A program made the translations under genes and the position numbers. Shown one piece after another: positions 1 to 10,175 of a stretch of 64,000 bases of DNA. The notes beneath the pieces were generated by a model, which saw only the letters and a list, made by a program, of their open reading frames with translations, was not told where the DNA came from and did not search any database. The stretch spans positions 3,038,001-3,102,000 of the forward strand of contig LR990730.1 of the NCBI GenBank assembly GCA_905142475.1, given 5' to 3'. This stretch comes from Xanthomonas hydrangeae (GTDB taxonomy: Bacteria; Pseudomonadota; Gammaproteobacteria; Xanthomonadales; Xanthomonadaceae). Each line of letters begins with the position of its first letter. Position 1 is the stretch's first letter.

Positions 1-3000
1 TCGCTGCGGCTGATCAATGCGACATCGCCACGCTCGCTGCCCAACTGGCCGCTGCTGCTGAGTTGCGCGGCTTCCACGCGCAAGCCGTTGCCGCCGATCA
101 GGTCACCGCGATTGTCCACCGCTCCGGTGGCGATCACACCCAAGCGTTGCAGGCCATAGGCCTGCCCGGTCTGACGCAACGAACCGACACCCAATGTGAG
201 TTGGTTGCCGGCACGGACGGCACCGGCATTGTCGAGCAAGCCGCCGATGGCGAAGGTGGCGTCGCCTTGCGCGAGCAAGACGCCGTTAGCGGCATTACTT
301 GCGCTTGCTGCCGTAACGTTCAAGGTCTGACCAGCGACGACTTGCGCTGCGTTGGTCAAGGCGCCGGTTGCGCTCAGCACCACGTTGCGATCGGCTTGCG
401 CCACACCGGCAACTGCCAGGTCGCCGGTGCTGCGCAGATTCAGATCAGTGGCTGCATCGAGTGCGCCACGGCTGTCGATCGACGCGCCATCCAGGCTGAT
501 CGCGCCACCGCTCTGCAGCACTGCAGCCTGCCCGGTTGCAATACGCGCGCCGCGCAACGTGGCATTGCCTGCAGACACGGCCTGCCCGTTGAAGTTCAGT
601 GTGCGTTGTGCCTGCAGATCGAGCTGGGTTGCCGACTGCAGCGTGCCTGCGGCGGTGAGATCGCGACCTGCCTGCAGCGCGATCGATTGCGCTTTGAGCG
701 AGCCGGCCTGCTGCAGATCGCCAACCGCCGTTGCCTGCAGTGTGGTCGCTGCGGCGACAACGCCTTGCAGCGTCATATCGCCTTGGCTGGTCAGAGTGAC
801 ACTGGCGGCTTCGCTCCCGAGCTGGCCGCTACTGCGCAAGGTGCCTGCCTCCACCAGCAGCGCATCCTTGGCGATGAGGTTGCCACGGTTGTCCAGTGTT
901 CCAGTCACGGTTGCAGTCAATGCTTTGCCTGCGATGGCAGTCCCGCTCTGATCCATGCTCGCGGCGGTGATGCGCAGAACGCCGCCACTCTGCAGGCTGC
1001 CGGCGTTCTGCAGCGCGCCGGTACTCAGCGTGACGCTGCCATCGGCCGCCAACACACCAGCGGCCAGGTTATTGACGTTGCCGGCTTGCACCGACAGATC
1101 ACGGCCTGCAACGACCTGGCTCGCGTTGCTCAAGGTCGCGGCTGCGCTCAGCACAACATCACGATTGGCTTGCGCCACGCCTGCGAGCGCAAGACCACCC
1201 GTGCTACGCACACCCAGATCCGTAACGGCATCGAGCGTGCCGCGGCTGTCGATTGCCGCACCATCCAGGGTGATTGCGCCGACGCTTTTCAGCACGGCAT
1301 CGCGACTGGTGGCGATGGTGTTACCACGCAAGCTGGCGTCGGCACCGGCTTGTGCCTGACCGTTCAACGTCAAGGTGCGCTGCGCCTGCAGATCCAGCGT
1401 AGACGCGGACTGCAGCGTGCCACCGGCAGTGAGATCGCGGCCAGCCTGCAGCGTGACGGCCTGCGCGTTGAGCGAGCCGGCCTGCAGCAGGTCGGTACCC
1501 GCCGTTGCTTGCAGTGTGGTCTTCGCAGCCACAAGGCCTTGCAGATCGATATTGTTCTGGCTGGTCAGCGTCAGTGCGCCGTTGACCGAGCCCAGTTGCC
1601 CACTGCTGACGATGCTGTCGGCAGCGATGGTCAGGTCCTTGCCGGACACCAACTGGCCCGCGTTCTCGAATGCGCCCGTCGAAGTGATCGACACCGCGTC
1701 GCCGCTATAAACACGGCCGTGCTGCAGCAGGGCTCCGGTGTTCAGTGCAAGGCCACGTTCGCCATGCAGGCTGCCATTGTTTTCCAACACGCCAGCCACA
1801 TCGACACGCAGGTCGCGTAGCGCGCCCAAGGTCGCAGCCGTGGCGTTGTTGACAGTAGCCGCTTCCACACGCAGATCGCGCGCCGCGACGACTTGAGCGC
1901 CATTGTTCAATGCACCCGCAGCAGTCAGCGCAACATCGCGCCCGGCCTGGACCACGCCAGCCAGTGCAAGATCACCGTCACTGTGCACGTTCAAATCGGT
2001 CGCCGCATCGAGCGAACCACGGCTCTCGATGGAGCCGCCATCCAGGGTGATGGTGGCACCGCTCTGCAGCACTGCTGCTGCACCAGTCACAATGTTCGCG
2101 CCGGTGACACTCGCCTCACCGGTGCTCGATGCTTGCCCGTTCAGAGCGAGCGTGCGCTGCGCCTGCAGATCCAACGTGGATGCCGATTGCAGAGTGCCAG
2201 TTGCAGAGAGGTCGCGCCCGGACTGCAATGCGATCGATTGTGCCTTGAGCGAACCGGCCTGCTGCAAGTCGCCGCCGGCAGTCGCACGCAATGCAGTGGC
2301 CGCTGCAACCACACCATCGAGTTGCAGCGCGTCCAGGCTGTTCAACGTGACATCGGCCCGCTCGCTACCCAACTGCCCACTGCTACGCAGCGTGGCCGCA
2401 TCGACCTGCAACGCATCCTTGGCGATCAGATTGCCGCGATTGGCCAGCGTGCCTGCGATGGCGGCGCGCAGCGTCTTGCCTGCAGACGCGCTGCCGCCCT
2501 CGCAGCGTCTTGCCTGCAGACGCGCTGCCGCCCTGGTCCATATTTGCTGCGCTGATCTGCAGATCGCCACCGGCCTGCACGCGGCCAGCGTTGTTCAGCA
2601 GTGCCGTAGTGGTCAGGGCGATGTTGCCCTCGCCCGCCAACACACCACGCGTGGTGTTGTCGAGGCTACCTGCCTGCAACGACAGATCGCGGCCTGCAAA
2701 CACCTGCGCTGCGTTGCTGAGCGCGCCGGTGGCATTCAAAACAACGTCGCGCCCGCCTTGTGCCACACCCGCCAGCGCCAGATCGCCCTGGCTGCGGATC
2801 TGCAGATCGCTCCCCGCATCCAGCTTGCCGCGGCTGTCGATGGCCGCACCGTCCAGCGCGATCACCCCCGTGCTCTGCAACACCGCATCCTGGCTGGTTG
2901 TCAGTGCGGCAGCGCGCATCGAAGCGTCACCGCCGGCCTGGCCCTGGGCTGCGAACCTGAGTGCGCGTTGTGCCTGCAGATCCAATGTGGACGTGGATTG

Positions 3001-5727
3001 CAGTGTGCCAGCGGCGGTGAGATCACGTCCGGCACTCAATGCCAGTGATTGAGCCCTCAACGACCCTGCCTGCTGCAGATCGCCCGCGGCGTTGGCCTGC
3101 AGCGTGGTCGCAGCGGCGACAACGCCTTGCAGCGCGATATCGCCCTGGCTGCCCAGGCGAACACCCGCCGCTTCGCTGCCGAGTTGACCGGTGCTGCGCA
3201 AGCTGCCGGCATCGATCTGCAGCGCATTCCTGGCGACCACATTGCCTGCGTTGTCGAATGACCCGCTCACAGTTGCCGAAAGCGTGTTGCCCGAACTGGC
3301 GCTACCGCTTTGCGTGAACGTGCCTGCGACGAGCTGCAGATCGTTCGCCGCATACAGGCTGCCGGCATTGTCTATCGCGCCAGTCGTACGCACGCGTGCA
3401 TCGGCATCCGACGAAAACGCCGCACCCTGTGCATTGCGCAGCGTTGCTGCATCCACAGCCAGCGCACCGGCGGCGATGACCTTCGCGCGGTTATCCAGTA
3501 CTGCGCCCGCCTGCAATGTGGCCGTGCCGGCACTCTGCACGGTGTCGTCCAACACTAGATCGGCAGCGCTTGCGATACGCAGATCGCCGCCTGCATCGAT
3601 CACACCGTTGTGTTCGATCGCCGCGCCACGCAACTGCAACGCACCATCGCTACGCAGTTGCCCGCGTTGACGCAGTGCGCCGTTTGCCTGCAGATCGATC
3701 GTGCTTGCCGAACGCACAAGCGCTTCGCTGGAAAGATCGCCGCCGGTGGCGATCACCAACCCACCAGCAGTGGTCTGCAGGGTGCCGGAGATTGCGGTCT
3801 CGCTGCCACTACGAAGATTGAAGCTGCCCGCGTTGACTGTGCCGGAGACCTGCGCACCTGCTGCGGCGTCCAATACCAATGCACCGCCTGCCACAGTGTT
3901 GCCGCTCAGGGTCGGACCACCGCGACTACGCAGCGTGGCATCGCCACGTTGACTGCCGATATCGCCGCGACTTTCCAACTGCTCCGCATCAATGCTCAGC
4001 GCATTGCCCGCAACGAACTTGCCGCTATTGACCAGACCATCCGCAACCGCCGCCTGCGCATCGCGCGCAGCAGATAGACTGCCCGCCGTGGTCACAGTCG
4101 CTGCCTGGAGACGGAGATCACGGCCGGCGTAGCTGCTACCGGCATTGTTCAATGCACCTGCACTGCGCAAGTCCAGATCGCCACCGGCAGACACCGCACC
4201 GCGCTGCGTGATGTCGATACTCGCCGCGTTCAGCGCCACTGCATCCGCCGCAATCAACTGACCCTGCAACTCCAGCCGTCCGCCAGCCTGCACCTCGGCG
4301 CCCTGCCCGGCCTGCGCCAGTCCACCCAGGCGCACGTCGCCGCCACCGCTCACGCGCAGTGTCGTCGCAGCATCCAAGGTGCCGAGTGCATCGATCGCGT
4401 TTGCATTCAATGCAATTGCAGCGCCAGTCTGCAGGGTGCCCGTCAAGGCAATCCGCGACGCGCGCACGTTGGCACCCGCGCCTGCATACGCCACCCCGCC
4501 GCTGCGCAGCACACCGTCAGCGGCCAAATCCAAGGCGCCGGCGGTATGCAGGCTGCCATCGGCATTCAATTCCGAACCGAACAGACGGATCGACCCGGCA
4601 CTGCTGCGGCCAACATGGCTCAACACACCACTGGCTTGCGCATCCAATCCACCGGCGGCAACCAGATCGCCGGCCAACGTCATGCGCGCAGCACGCAGAC
4701 GCACATCACCCTGCTGCGAACCAAGTACGCCGCGCTGATCCAGATCACTTGCCGCACGCACACTCATTCCATCGCGCGCCACAGTGGTGCCGCTCAGGCT
4801 CACCTGGCCCGCACTGTCGATCTGCAGATCGCCGCTTTGCGCTGCCAAGGTGCCACGGCTCACCACGCCGACGCCGGCTTCGGTAGCGATCAGGCGGATG
4901 CGGTCGGCGTACATGCCGCCCAGCTGCGCCACGTCGATACCGATCGACGGTGCCGCGCCATCGCTGCCCGGCACCACGTCCAGCAGCATGCCGTCGTAAT
5001 TGACCCGCCCTGCACGCGCAGCGGCGACCAGCTCCCTTGTCCAGATGGAGCCTTCCACGCTGAGCTGGCGCGAGAGCAGATCCAGGCGATCCACATTGAA
5101 CGCATCCAACCCGTTGCTGCCGATACTCAACGCACCTCCGGTAATGTTGAAGCCATTCAATGCACCATCGCTGCCCAGATTGGGCGTACCAGTGGTCAAG
5201 GTCACGCGCGAGGTATTGAGAAATCCGCAGCCATCGCAGGAAATGCCATTGGGGTTGGCGATCACCAATTGCGCCTTGGCGCCGGCGATTTCGGTGTAAC
5301 CCTGCAGACGGCTACTTGCAGAAGTCACTTCGTTGAGGATCAGCGAGGCAGCACCGCTGCGCTGCAGATTGTCGTTGCCGGCGACATAACCACCCAGCTC
5401 GGTCTTGGAAATCTGCGCGCTGTTGTTGAGGATCAACCCGTTCGGGCCGACGTTGAAATTGCTGTAGCGGTTATGCGAGATGCCGCGCGCATTGGGCGCG
5501 ACGATGTCCACCACCGGTACGCCATTGGCGGCGACCTGCTGACCGGGTGTCTGCCCACCGGGGTTTGGCGTTGGCGCAACCTGTGCCCACGCCGGAAACG
5601 ATGTCCAGGTGACCGTGCAGCACAGCAGCAACGCAAGCGCGCGCTTGCTTTGTTCGGCCAGGTAACCACGTATGCTCATCGCTTCGGTGTCCATCGTTTC
5701 TCTCTCGCCGCTCGTGGGCGTCATCAA
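1..5727 (-). pseudogene. fhaB: Filamentous haemagglutinin-type TpsA exoprotein, frameshifted and running off the left edge
   Basis: Large secreted adhesin of the two-partner secretion type. The N-terminus has a long signal peptide (a hydrophobic leucine-rich stretch ending near SFPAWAQ) and then a TPS secretion domain with the NPNGI motif (about residues 160-165), the signature FhaC recognises. After that come degenerate haemagglutinin repeats rich in alanine, glycine, leucine and glutamine. The frame from 5727 breaks inside a perfect 34-bp tandem duplication at 2467-2534 and stops at 2383 after 1114 residues. Thirty-four is not a multiple of three; removing one copy joins it to the frame that reads GQLGSERADV near 2399 and GQLGSERGDV near position 50, continuing past base 1. 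The gene is therefore long but truncated here unless the repeat contracts. Several in-frame ATGs lie at 5679-5727, so the start is uncertain. It lies just downstream of fhaC on the same strand, presumably one operon. Confidence 0.85.
2467..2534. repeat. Perfect 34-bp tandem duplication inside fhaB
   Basis: Units 2467-2500 and 2501-2534 are identical, starting CGCAGCGTCT and ending GCTGCCGCCCT. The extra copy shifts the fhaB frame by one. It could be a recent slippage product that still contracts, or an assembly artefact. Confidence 0.9.
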
Positions 5728-5763
5728 TCAACAGCGCGCTGCCGGCTGGCGGCGCGATCCATG

Positions 5764-7466
5764 TCAGAACTGGTAGATCACACGCGCGCCATACGCCGGC
5801 TGCGCACTTCCAAAGCCATCGGGGCGATGGATCGCCCAGCCGGCAAATGCATCGATGCTGGCGCCGAACCAACCGCCGCGCAGACCCACCGCGCCGCCCA
5901 CCAGGCTGCGACCGCGCAGCCCGCTGGCACTGGTGCCATCGATGCGGCCAGCATCCAGACCCAGGTACGGCGTCAAGCCAATTTGCTGGATCGGAAAACT
6001 CAAGGTATTGCGCCAATACGCGCCTTTTTCCGCGCCTAGAGCGTCGCTTCGCCGTCGAAGCCGCGCACGCTGTAGCGACCACCGATGGTGACGAACTCCG
6101 AACCGAGCAGCAGCTCGCCGGCGGTCTGTGCGCGCAGGCTGCTTTCCCACGACATCGGCACAGGGCCCAGCTTGAACGGCACTGCGGTGCTTACGTCCAA
6201 CGTGGTCACGCCATAACGGAATGTCGGGAACCCGATCTGCGGGTCGTAACCTGTCCATTGGCTGTTGAACCACGGTGTGCCACGCCGATGCGCGATGCGC
6301 ACGTCCAGCTGCATCGCACCCAGATAACGCCGATGCGTGAAGTAGAACTCCGCGCTGCTGGTATCGCGGCGCTGGATGCCGATTTCCACGCCATCCAGAT
6401 AACTGCGCGCACGCCGCCGGCCAACCGTCACGCCCGCAGAGGTCTTGCTGGTGCCATCGCGATGCAGCACACGCTGGATATCCAGCTGCGCATTGCTGGA
6501 TTCACCGCTGGACTGAAAGGTCTGCAAAAACCCGTCCACACGCTGGTGATAGCGATACGACGAAGCCGACAACGCAAGCGTCCACCAGCCCCACGGCAGG
6601 TTGTAACTCAGACTATTACCACGTGTGCCGCGCTCTTGGTCGCGTGTGGCCAGGTCATGGCTGTAGCCGATGCTGAGCAGGTCGTTGAGACCAAGCGGGT
6701 TGTCCAGCGAGACATCCAGCCCACCTTGCACGCGGCCGGTGGCTTCCACACCCGAATCGTCGGCATTGACCACACCGCGCCAGCGCCGACCATGCTGCAA
6801 GTTGATCACCAGATCCGATTCGCCCGGCGCCTCGCCCGGTGCGATGTCGATCTTGGCGTCCTGCGATGGCAGCCGCTTGAATTGCTCTACCGCCTGCTCG
6901 ATCGCGCGCAGATCCAGCAGATCGCCAGTGCGTATTGGCAATGCACTTTTCCAATGCTCGCCATCGGTGTCGGAAACCACACGCACCGCGCGCAAGCGGC
7001 CTGGCATCAGTTCGAAACGCAGTTCGCCGCGCGACAGATCCTGTTCGGGCACGCCGATGCGGGTAGTGACCAGGCCGCGCGCGACCAATTGATCCAACGC
7101 GCGACGGCGGATGATGTCGATGCCGGCACGACCGATGCAGCGGCCTTCATAACGGCGCAGCGATTTCCACAACCACGCAAAGCGCGCACCGTCGTCGCCC
7201 GCACCGGACAGGCGTACGCGGGCGATCGGGAAACAGAGTTCTTCCTTCGGCAGCACTGTACTGCGTGCGTCCACGCGCTCGGCCTCCTCGCGCGGGCCGG
7301 CGAAGGGCGCTTGACGCTCCTGGTCCTGACGCTTCTGGATCTCCTCGGCCTGGCGCAATTGCTCCTGCCGATCCAGCGTTGTCGGTGCCGACTGTTGTGC
7401 AGCCGCCAGCCCGGCGACAGCCCACAGGCAAGCCGCCAGCGCCGTTGGCGCCGATCGCATCCACAT
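5764..7466 (-). pseudogene. fhaC: FhaC/ShlB-type outer-membrane TpsB transporter, frameshifted near the 3' end
   Basis: Outer-membrane Omp85-superfamily pore that would secrete the adjacent FhaB. I place the start at ATG 7466, preceded by an AGGACAG ribosome site and followed by a signal peptide ending AGLAAAQQ; an upstream in-frame start at 7577 would add an Arg-rich extension. A POTRA-like region follows (CFPIARVRL), then the beta-barrel with the conserved L6 motif VRGFDGE. Directly after this motif the frame meets TAG at 6036-6038. The remainder of the barrel (about 90 residues, GAYWRNTLSF to the C-terminal VIYQF, whose terminal Phe is typical of outer-membrane proteins) is intact in the adjacent frame down to 5764. 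One lost base near 6037 explains it. As written, the product lacks its last strands and is probably inactive. Confidence 0.85.
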
Positions 7467-8075
7467 CTGTCCTGCCCCCTGTGCGGCGGATCGCGCCTCA
7501 GCGCGCCGTCGCTTACACCGCTGTGCCTGGCCGCCAACACGGCGGCGCAACCCTTCAGCACAACGAATGCGGCGCAACTTTGCTGGAACGTTAAGAACGG
7601 GTCAACGCGCTGTGTAGGGGCCACCCTGTAAGAAAAACCCGACCTTTTCGATTATGTGACTTTCATCACTTAAAAAGTGGAGATGTCCAAAGAACGGATT
7701 CGTTGAACAGATCCATCCGTCCCTCATGGAATGACTCGAACATCCGGCAACATGTTGCCAAATAAGAGATTCCAGAAATGACTATTTATGCATATTGATT
7801 AGTTTTCATCTGCTGACTTTAGGAATACTTCCGTCAGCCCTCACTTGCAGCTCGTTGTGATCGTGTTTCCTTCGGAGACTGCTGTCAGACCGTTGGTCAA
7901 AGTCCGAACGCACAAGCAAAATGTGATGGGAATACCTATTTTGAGCGAACACAACCGATGAAGATCTCGTTAGCTCCGTGATGACATAGGCTTTACATGG
8001 GCATACGCAGTATCGCCAGTCGTCATACGCCTGGAACGCTAATGAACACCCTTTCCCTCCTGTTTACGCAACCAC
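7467..8075. other. Divergent intergenic region between fhaC and pgaA
   Basis: About 600 bases, more AT-rich than the flanks, holding the promoters of both divergent units. A short palindrome (CACTT-AAA-AAGTG, 7667-7679) is visible. I see no supported gene and no promoter clear enough to place. Confidence 0.5.
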
Positions 8076-10175
8076 GTGCGTCGCGGCTGTCCTGACCGCA
8101 AAGGCGCACTCCCTCCCCTGCTCAGCCTCGCTTTGATTGCCGCATGTGTGCCTCAGGCACACAGCGGTGAAGTGCGGCCGACAGAAGTGACTGACGCCTC
8201 CATTGCCCACACTCCCATGCAGCAGGCTGAGCAGTTACGCGGCCAGCAGCGCTATGCAGATGCGCTCGCCATCTACGAGCGTGTACTCCGCCAAGACCCA
8301 CGCGATCGTGGTGCCTACACCATGCGTGCGATCACGCTGACCGACCTCGGCAGCTCGCAGCTTGCGGCGGAGGCCGTTTGGCGGCATCCGGACTGGTTCT
8401 CGCAGCAAGAACGCGAGCGCATCGAAAACGATCGCGTCGCCCGCATGATCGGGTGGGCCAGTGCCGAACCGATCGATGCCGCGCACCGCTATGCGGAGAC
8501 CGATCAGGCCCTGGTCAATGTCGCCCGCATCGAGCGCGAAGCACCACCGAAGGTGACATGGGAAGCCACGCGGCTGCGCGTCGATACCTTGGTTGCACTC
8601 AACCAACGTCAGCGCCATCGCGATGTGGTGGCCAACTATCAGGCATTGAAAGCCGAAGGCATCGACGTCCCGGCGTATGTGCTGCCAACGGTCGGCGATT
8701 CGCTGATGGGCCTGCGTCGCCCGGCCGAGGCCGAAGCCGTGCTTCGGCAAGCCTTGCAGCACACGCCGAACGACTTCAACAGCCAGCTCCTGCTCGGCTA
8801 CGCACTGCTGGAGCAGGAACGCTTCGATCTGGCGATGCCACTGTTCGAAAAACTTGCCGCCACGCAAGCGCCGTGGCCGCGTCGCGATGGTGCGACCAGC
8901 GGATACGAGAACTGGGATCGCTTCAGTGCAGACATCGCACTGGCCACCGCACGCTCTGCCGCGAACGACAATCGCGGTGCAGACGCCTTGCTGCGCGAAC
9001 GCGTGGCCATCGGTCCCGACAATGCAGAACTACAGGCCGCACTGGCCTCAATCGAGTTTCGTCGCGGGCAACCCACCAAATCGTTGCAACGTAATGCGGT
9101 CGCGCTGACGCTGGATCCGCATCAGAAACAGGCCCGCAGTGGCGTGGTGGAAGCGCAGCGCGATCTGGACCGTCTGGATCTGGCCGATGCCACGTTTGCG
9201 CCACTTCGCAACGAATATCCGGACGACGCCGGCCTGCAGCGGCTCGGCGCCTCGCTGGAACGCCAACGCGGCTGGCAGGTGCATCTGAGCCATGCGCGCG
9301 GACGCAGCGACAACGACACCCTGACCAACAGCACCTCGCCACTGGGCAACGACTTCGGCAGTACGTTGCTGGAAGCCGAATCGCCATTTCTCGGCGAGGG
9401 CTGGCGTGTGGGTTTGCGCGCACGCGACGATTGGGCCGATTTCCAGAACACGCGTGTGCGCTATCGCAGCTTCTGGCTGGGAACGCACTATCGCTACGAC
9501 CGGCTGGATCTCAGCGCTTACGGCGGACGTGCGCTCGACGATTTCGATCGCGACGGCACCGCCTGGGCGCTGGATGCCGGCTGGCGTTTTTCCGACGCCT
9601 GGTATGGCAGCGTCGCCTGGCGTACGCGTGATCCAGAAGCTTCATTGCAGGCACGCCGCTTCGGCATCACCGGCGACAGCATCGGCGCCGCCGTGCGCTG
9701 GACACCCAACGACGAAAGCCGCTGGGAATTGCAGGCACGCCAGCTGCGCTACAGCGACGGCAATCGACACGAGCAGCTGGATCTTTCGGGAAGCCAACGC
9801 CTGTGGGCCAACCCACATGTGCTGCTCGACGGCCTGTTCGCCGCCTCGGCCGGACGCGCAGAAGACGAGCGCGCCGTCAATTACTTCAATCCACGCCGCA
9901 GCTCTGCGGTGGCCGCCGGCGTGCGCATCGATCAGATCGGCTGGCGTCGCTACGACTACGCCTTTCGGCAGCGGCTGGAAGTCACTGCCGGGCCGACTTA
10001 TCAATCCGGCTTCGGCAGCCAGTGGGTGCCCAGCGCGGCCTATCGACACCTGTGGTCGCTGGGCGATGGCAGTGCGCTGAGTTATGGCGTGAGCTGGTTG
10101 CGCCCGGTCTACGACGGCCAGCGCGAACAACAACTTGGATTTGACCTGGATTTCCGATGGGGAGGTACGCCTTGA
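8076..10175 (+). CDS. pgaA: PgaA/HmsH-like outer-membrane exporter of poly-beta-1,6-N-acetylglucosamine
   Basis: First gene of a four-gene pga (hms) operon. The protein combines a periplasmic superhelix of TPR-like repeats (for example QQRYADALAIYERVLRQDP, about residues 58-76, with more to about 390) with a C-terminal beta-barrel rich in aromatic and acidic residues (residues about 410-699, ending DLDFRWGGTP). In the family the TPR part binds de-N-acetylated PNAG and the barrel exports it. At 699 residues it is shorter than the 807-residue E. coli protein. The start is doubtful. GTG 8076 has no good ribosome site; ATG 8042 has one (GGA) but stops after 17 codons in the neighbouring frame. 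A signal-like stretch (LLSLALIAACVPQAHS) follows in the 8076 frame, so either a one-base change sits here or initiation is unusual. The stop overlaps the start of pgaB. Confidence 0.9.
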   Translation: MRRGCPDRKGALPPLLSLALIAACVPQAHSGEVRPTEVTDASIAHTPMQQAEQLRGQQRYADALAIYERVLRQDPRDRGAYTMRAITLTDLGSSQLAAEAVWRHPDWFSQQERERIENDRVARMIGWASAEPIDAAHRYAETDQALVNVARIEREAPPKVTWEATRLRVDTLVALNQRQRHRDVVANYQALKAEGIDVPAYVLPTVGDSLMGLRRPAEAEAVLRQALQHTPNDFNSQLLLGYALLEQERFDLAMPLFEKLAATQAPWPRRDGATSGYENWDRFSADIALATARSAANDNRGADALLRERVAIGPDNAELQAALASIEFRRGQPTKSLQRNAVALTLDPHQKQARSGVVEAQRDLDRLDLADATFAPLRNEYPDDAGLQRLGASLERQRGWQVHLSHARGRSDNDTLTNSTSPLGNDFGSTLLEAESPFLGEGWRVGLRARDDWADFQNTRVRYRSFWLGTHYRYDRLDLSAYGGRALDDFDRDGTAWALDAGWRFSDAWYGSVAWRTRDPEASLQARRFGITGDSIGAAVRWTPNDESRWELQARQLRYSDGNRHEQLDLSGSQRLWANPHVLLDGLFAASAGRAEDERAVNYFNPRRSSAVAAGVRIDQIGWRRYDYAFRQRLEVTAGPTYQSGFGSQWVPSAAYRHLWSLGDGSALSYGVSWLRPVYDGQREQQLGFDLDFRWGGTP

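Noticed and set aside
1-5400. Regular repeats in fhaB as a CRISPR-like array
   Set aside because: Repeats are degenerate, in frame and protein-coding (haemagglutinin repeats); no identical repeat-spacer pattern exists. No CRISPR array was seen anywhere in the window.
63-7631. Several very long plus-strand open frames (for example 63-1820, 4546-6039, 5847-7631)
   Set aside because: They are mirror frames of fhaB and fhaC: GC-rich repetitive coding sequence keeps the opposite strand open. Their products are Arg/Cys/Ala-rich without domains, and the minus strand carries clear motifs.
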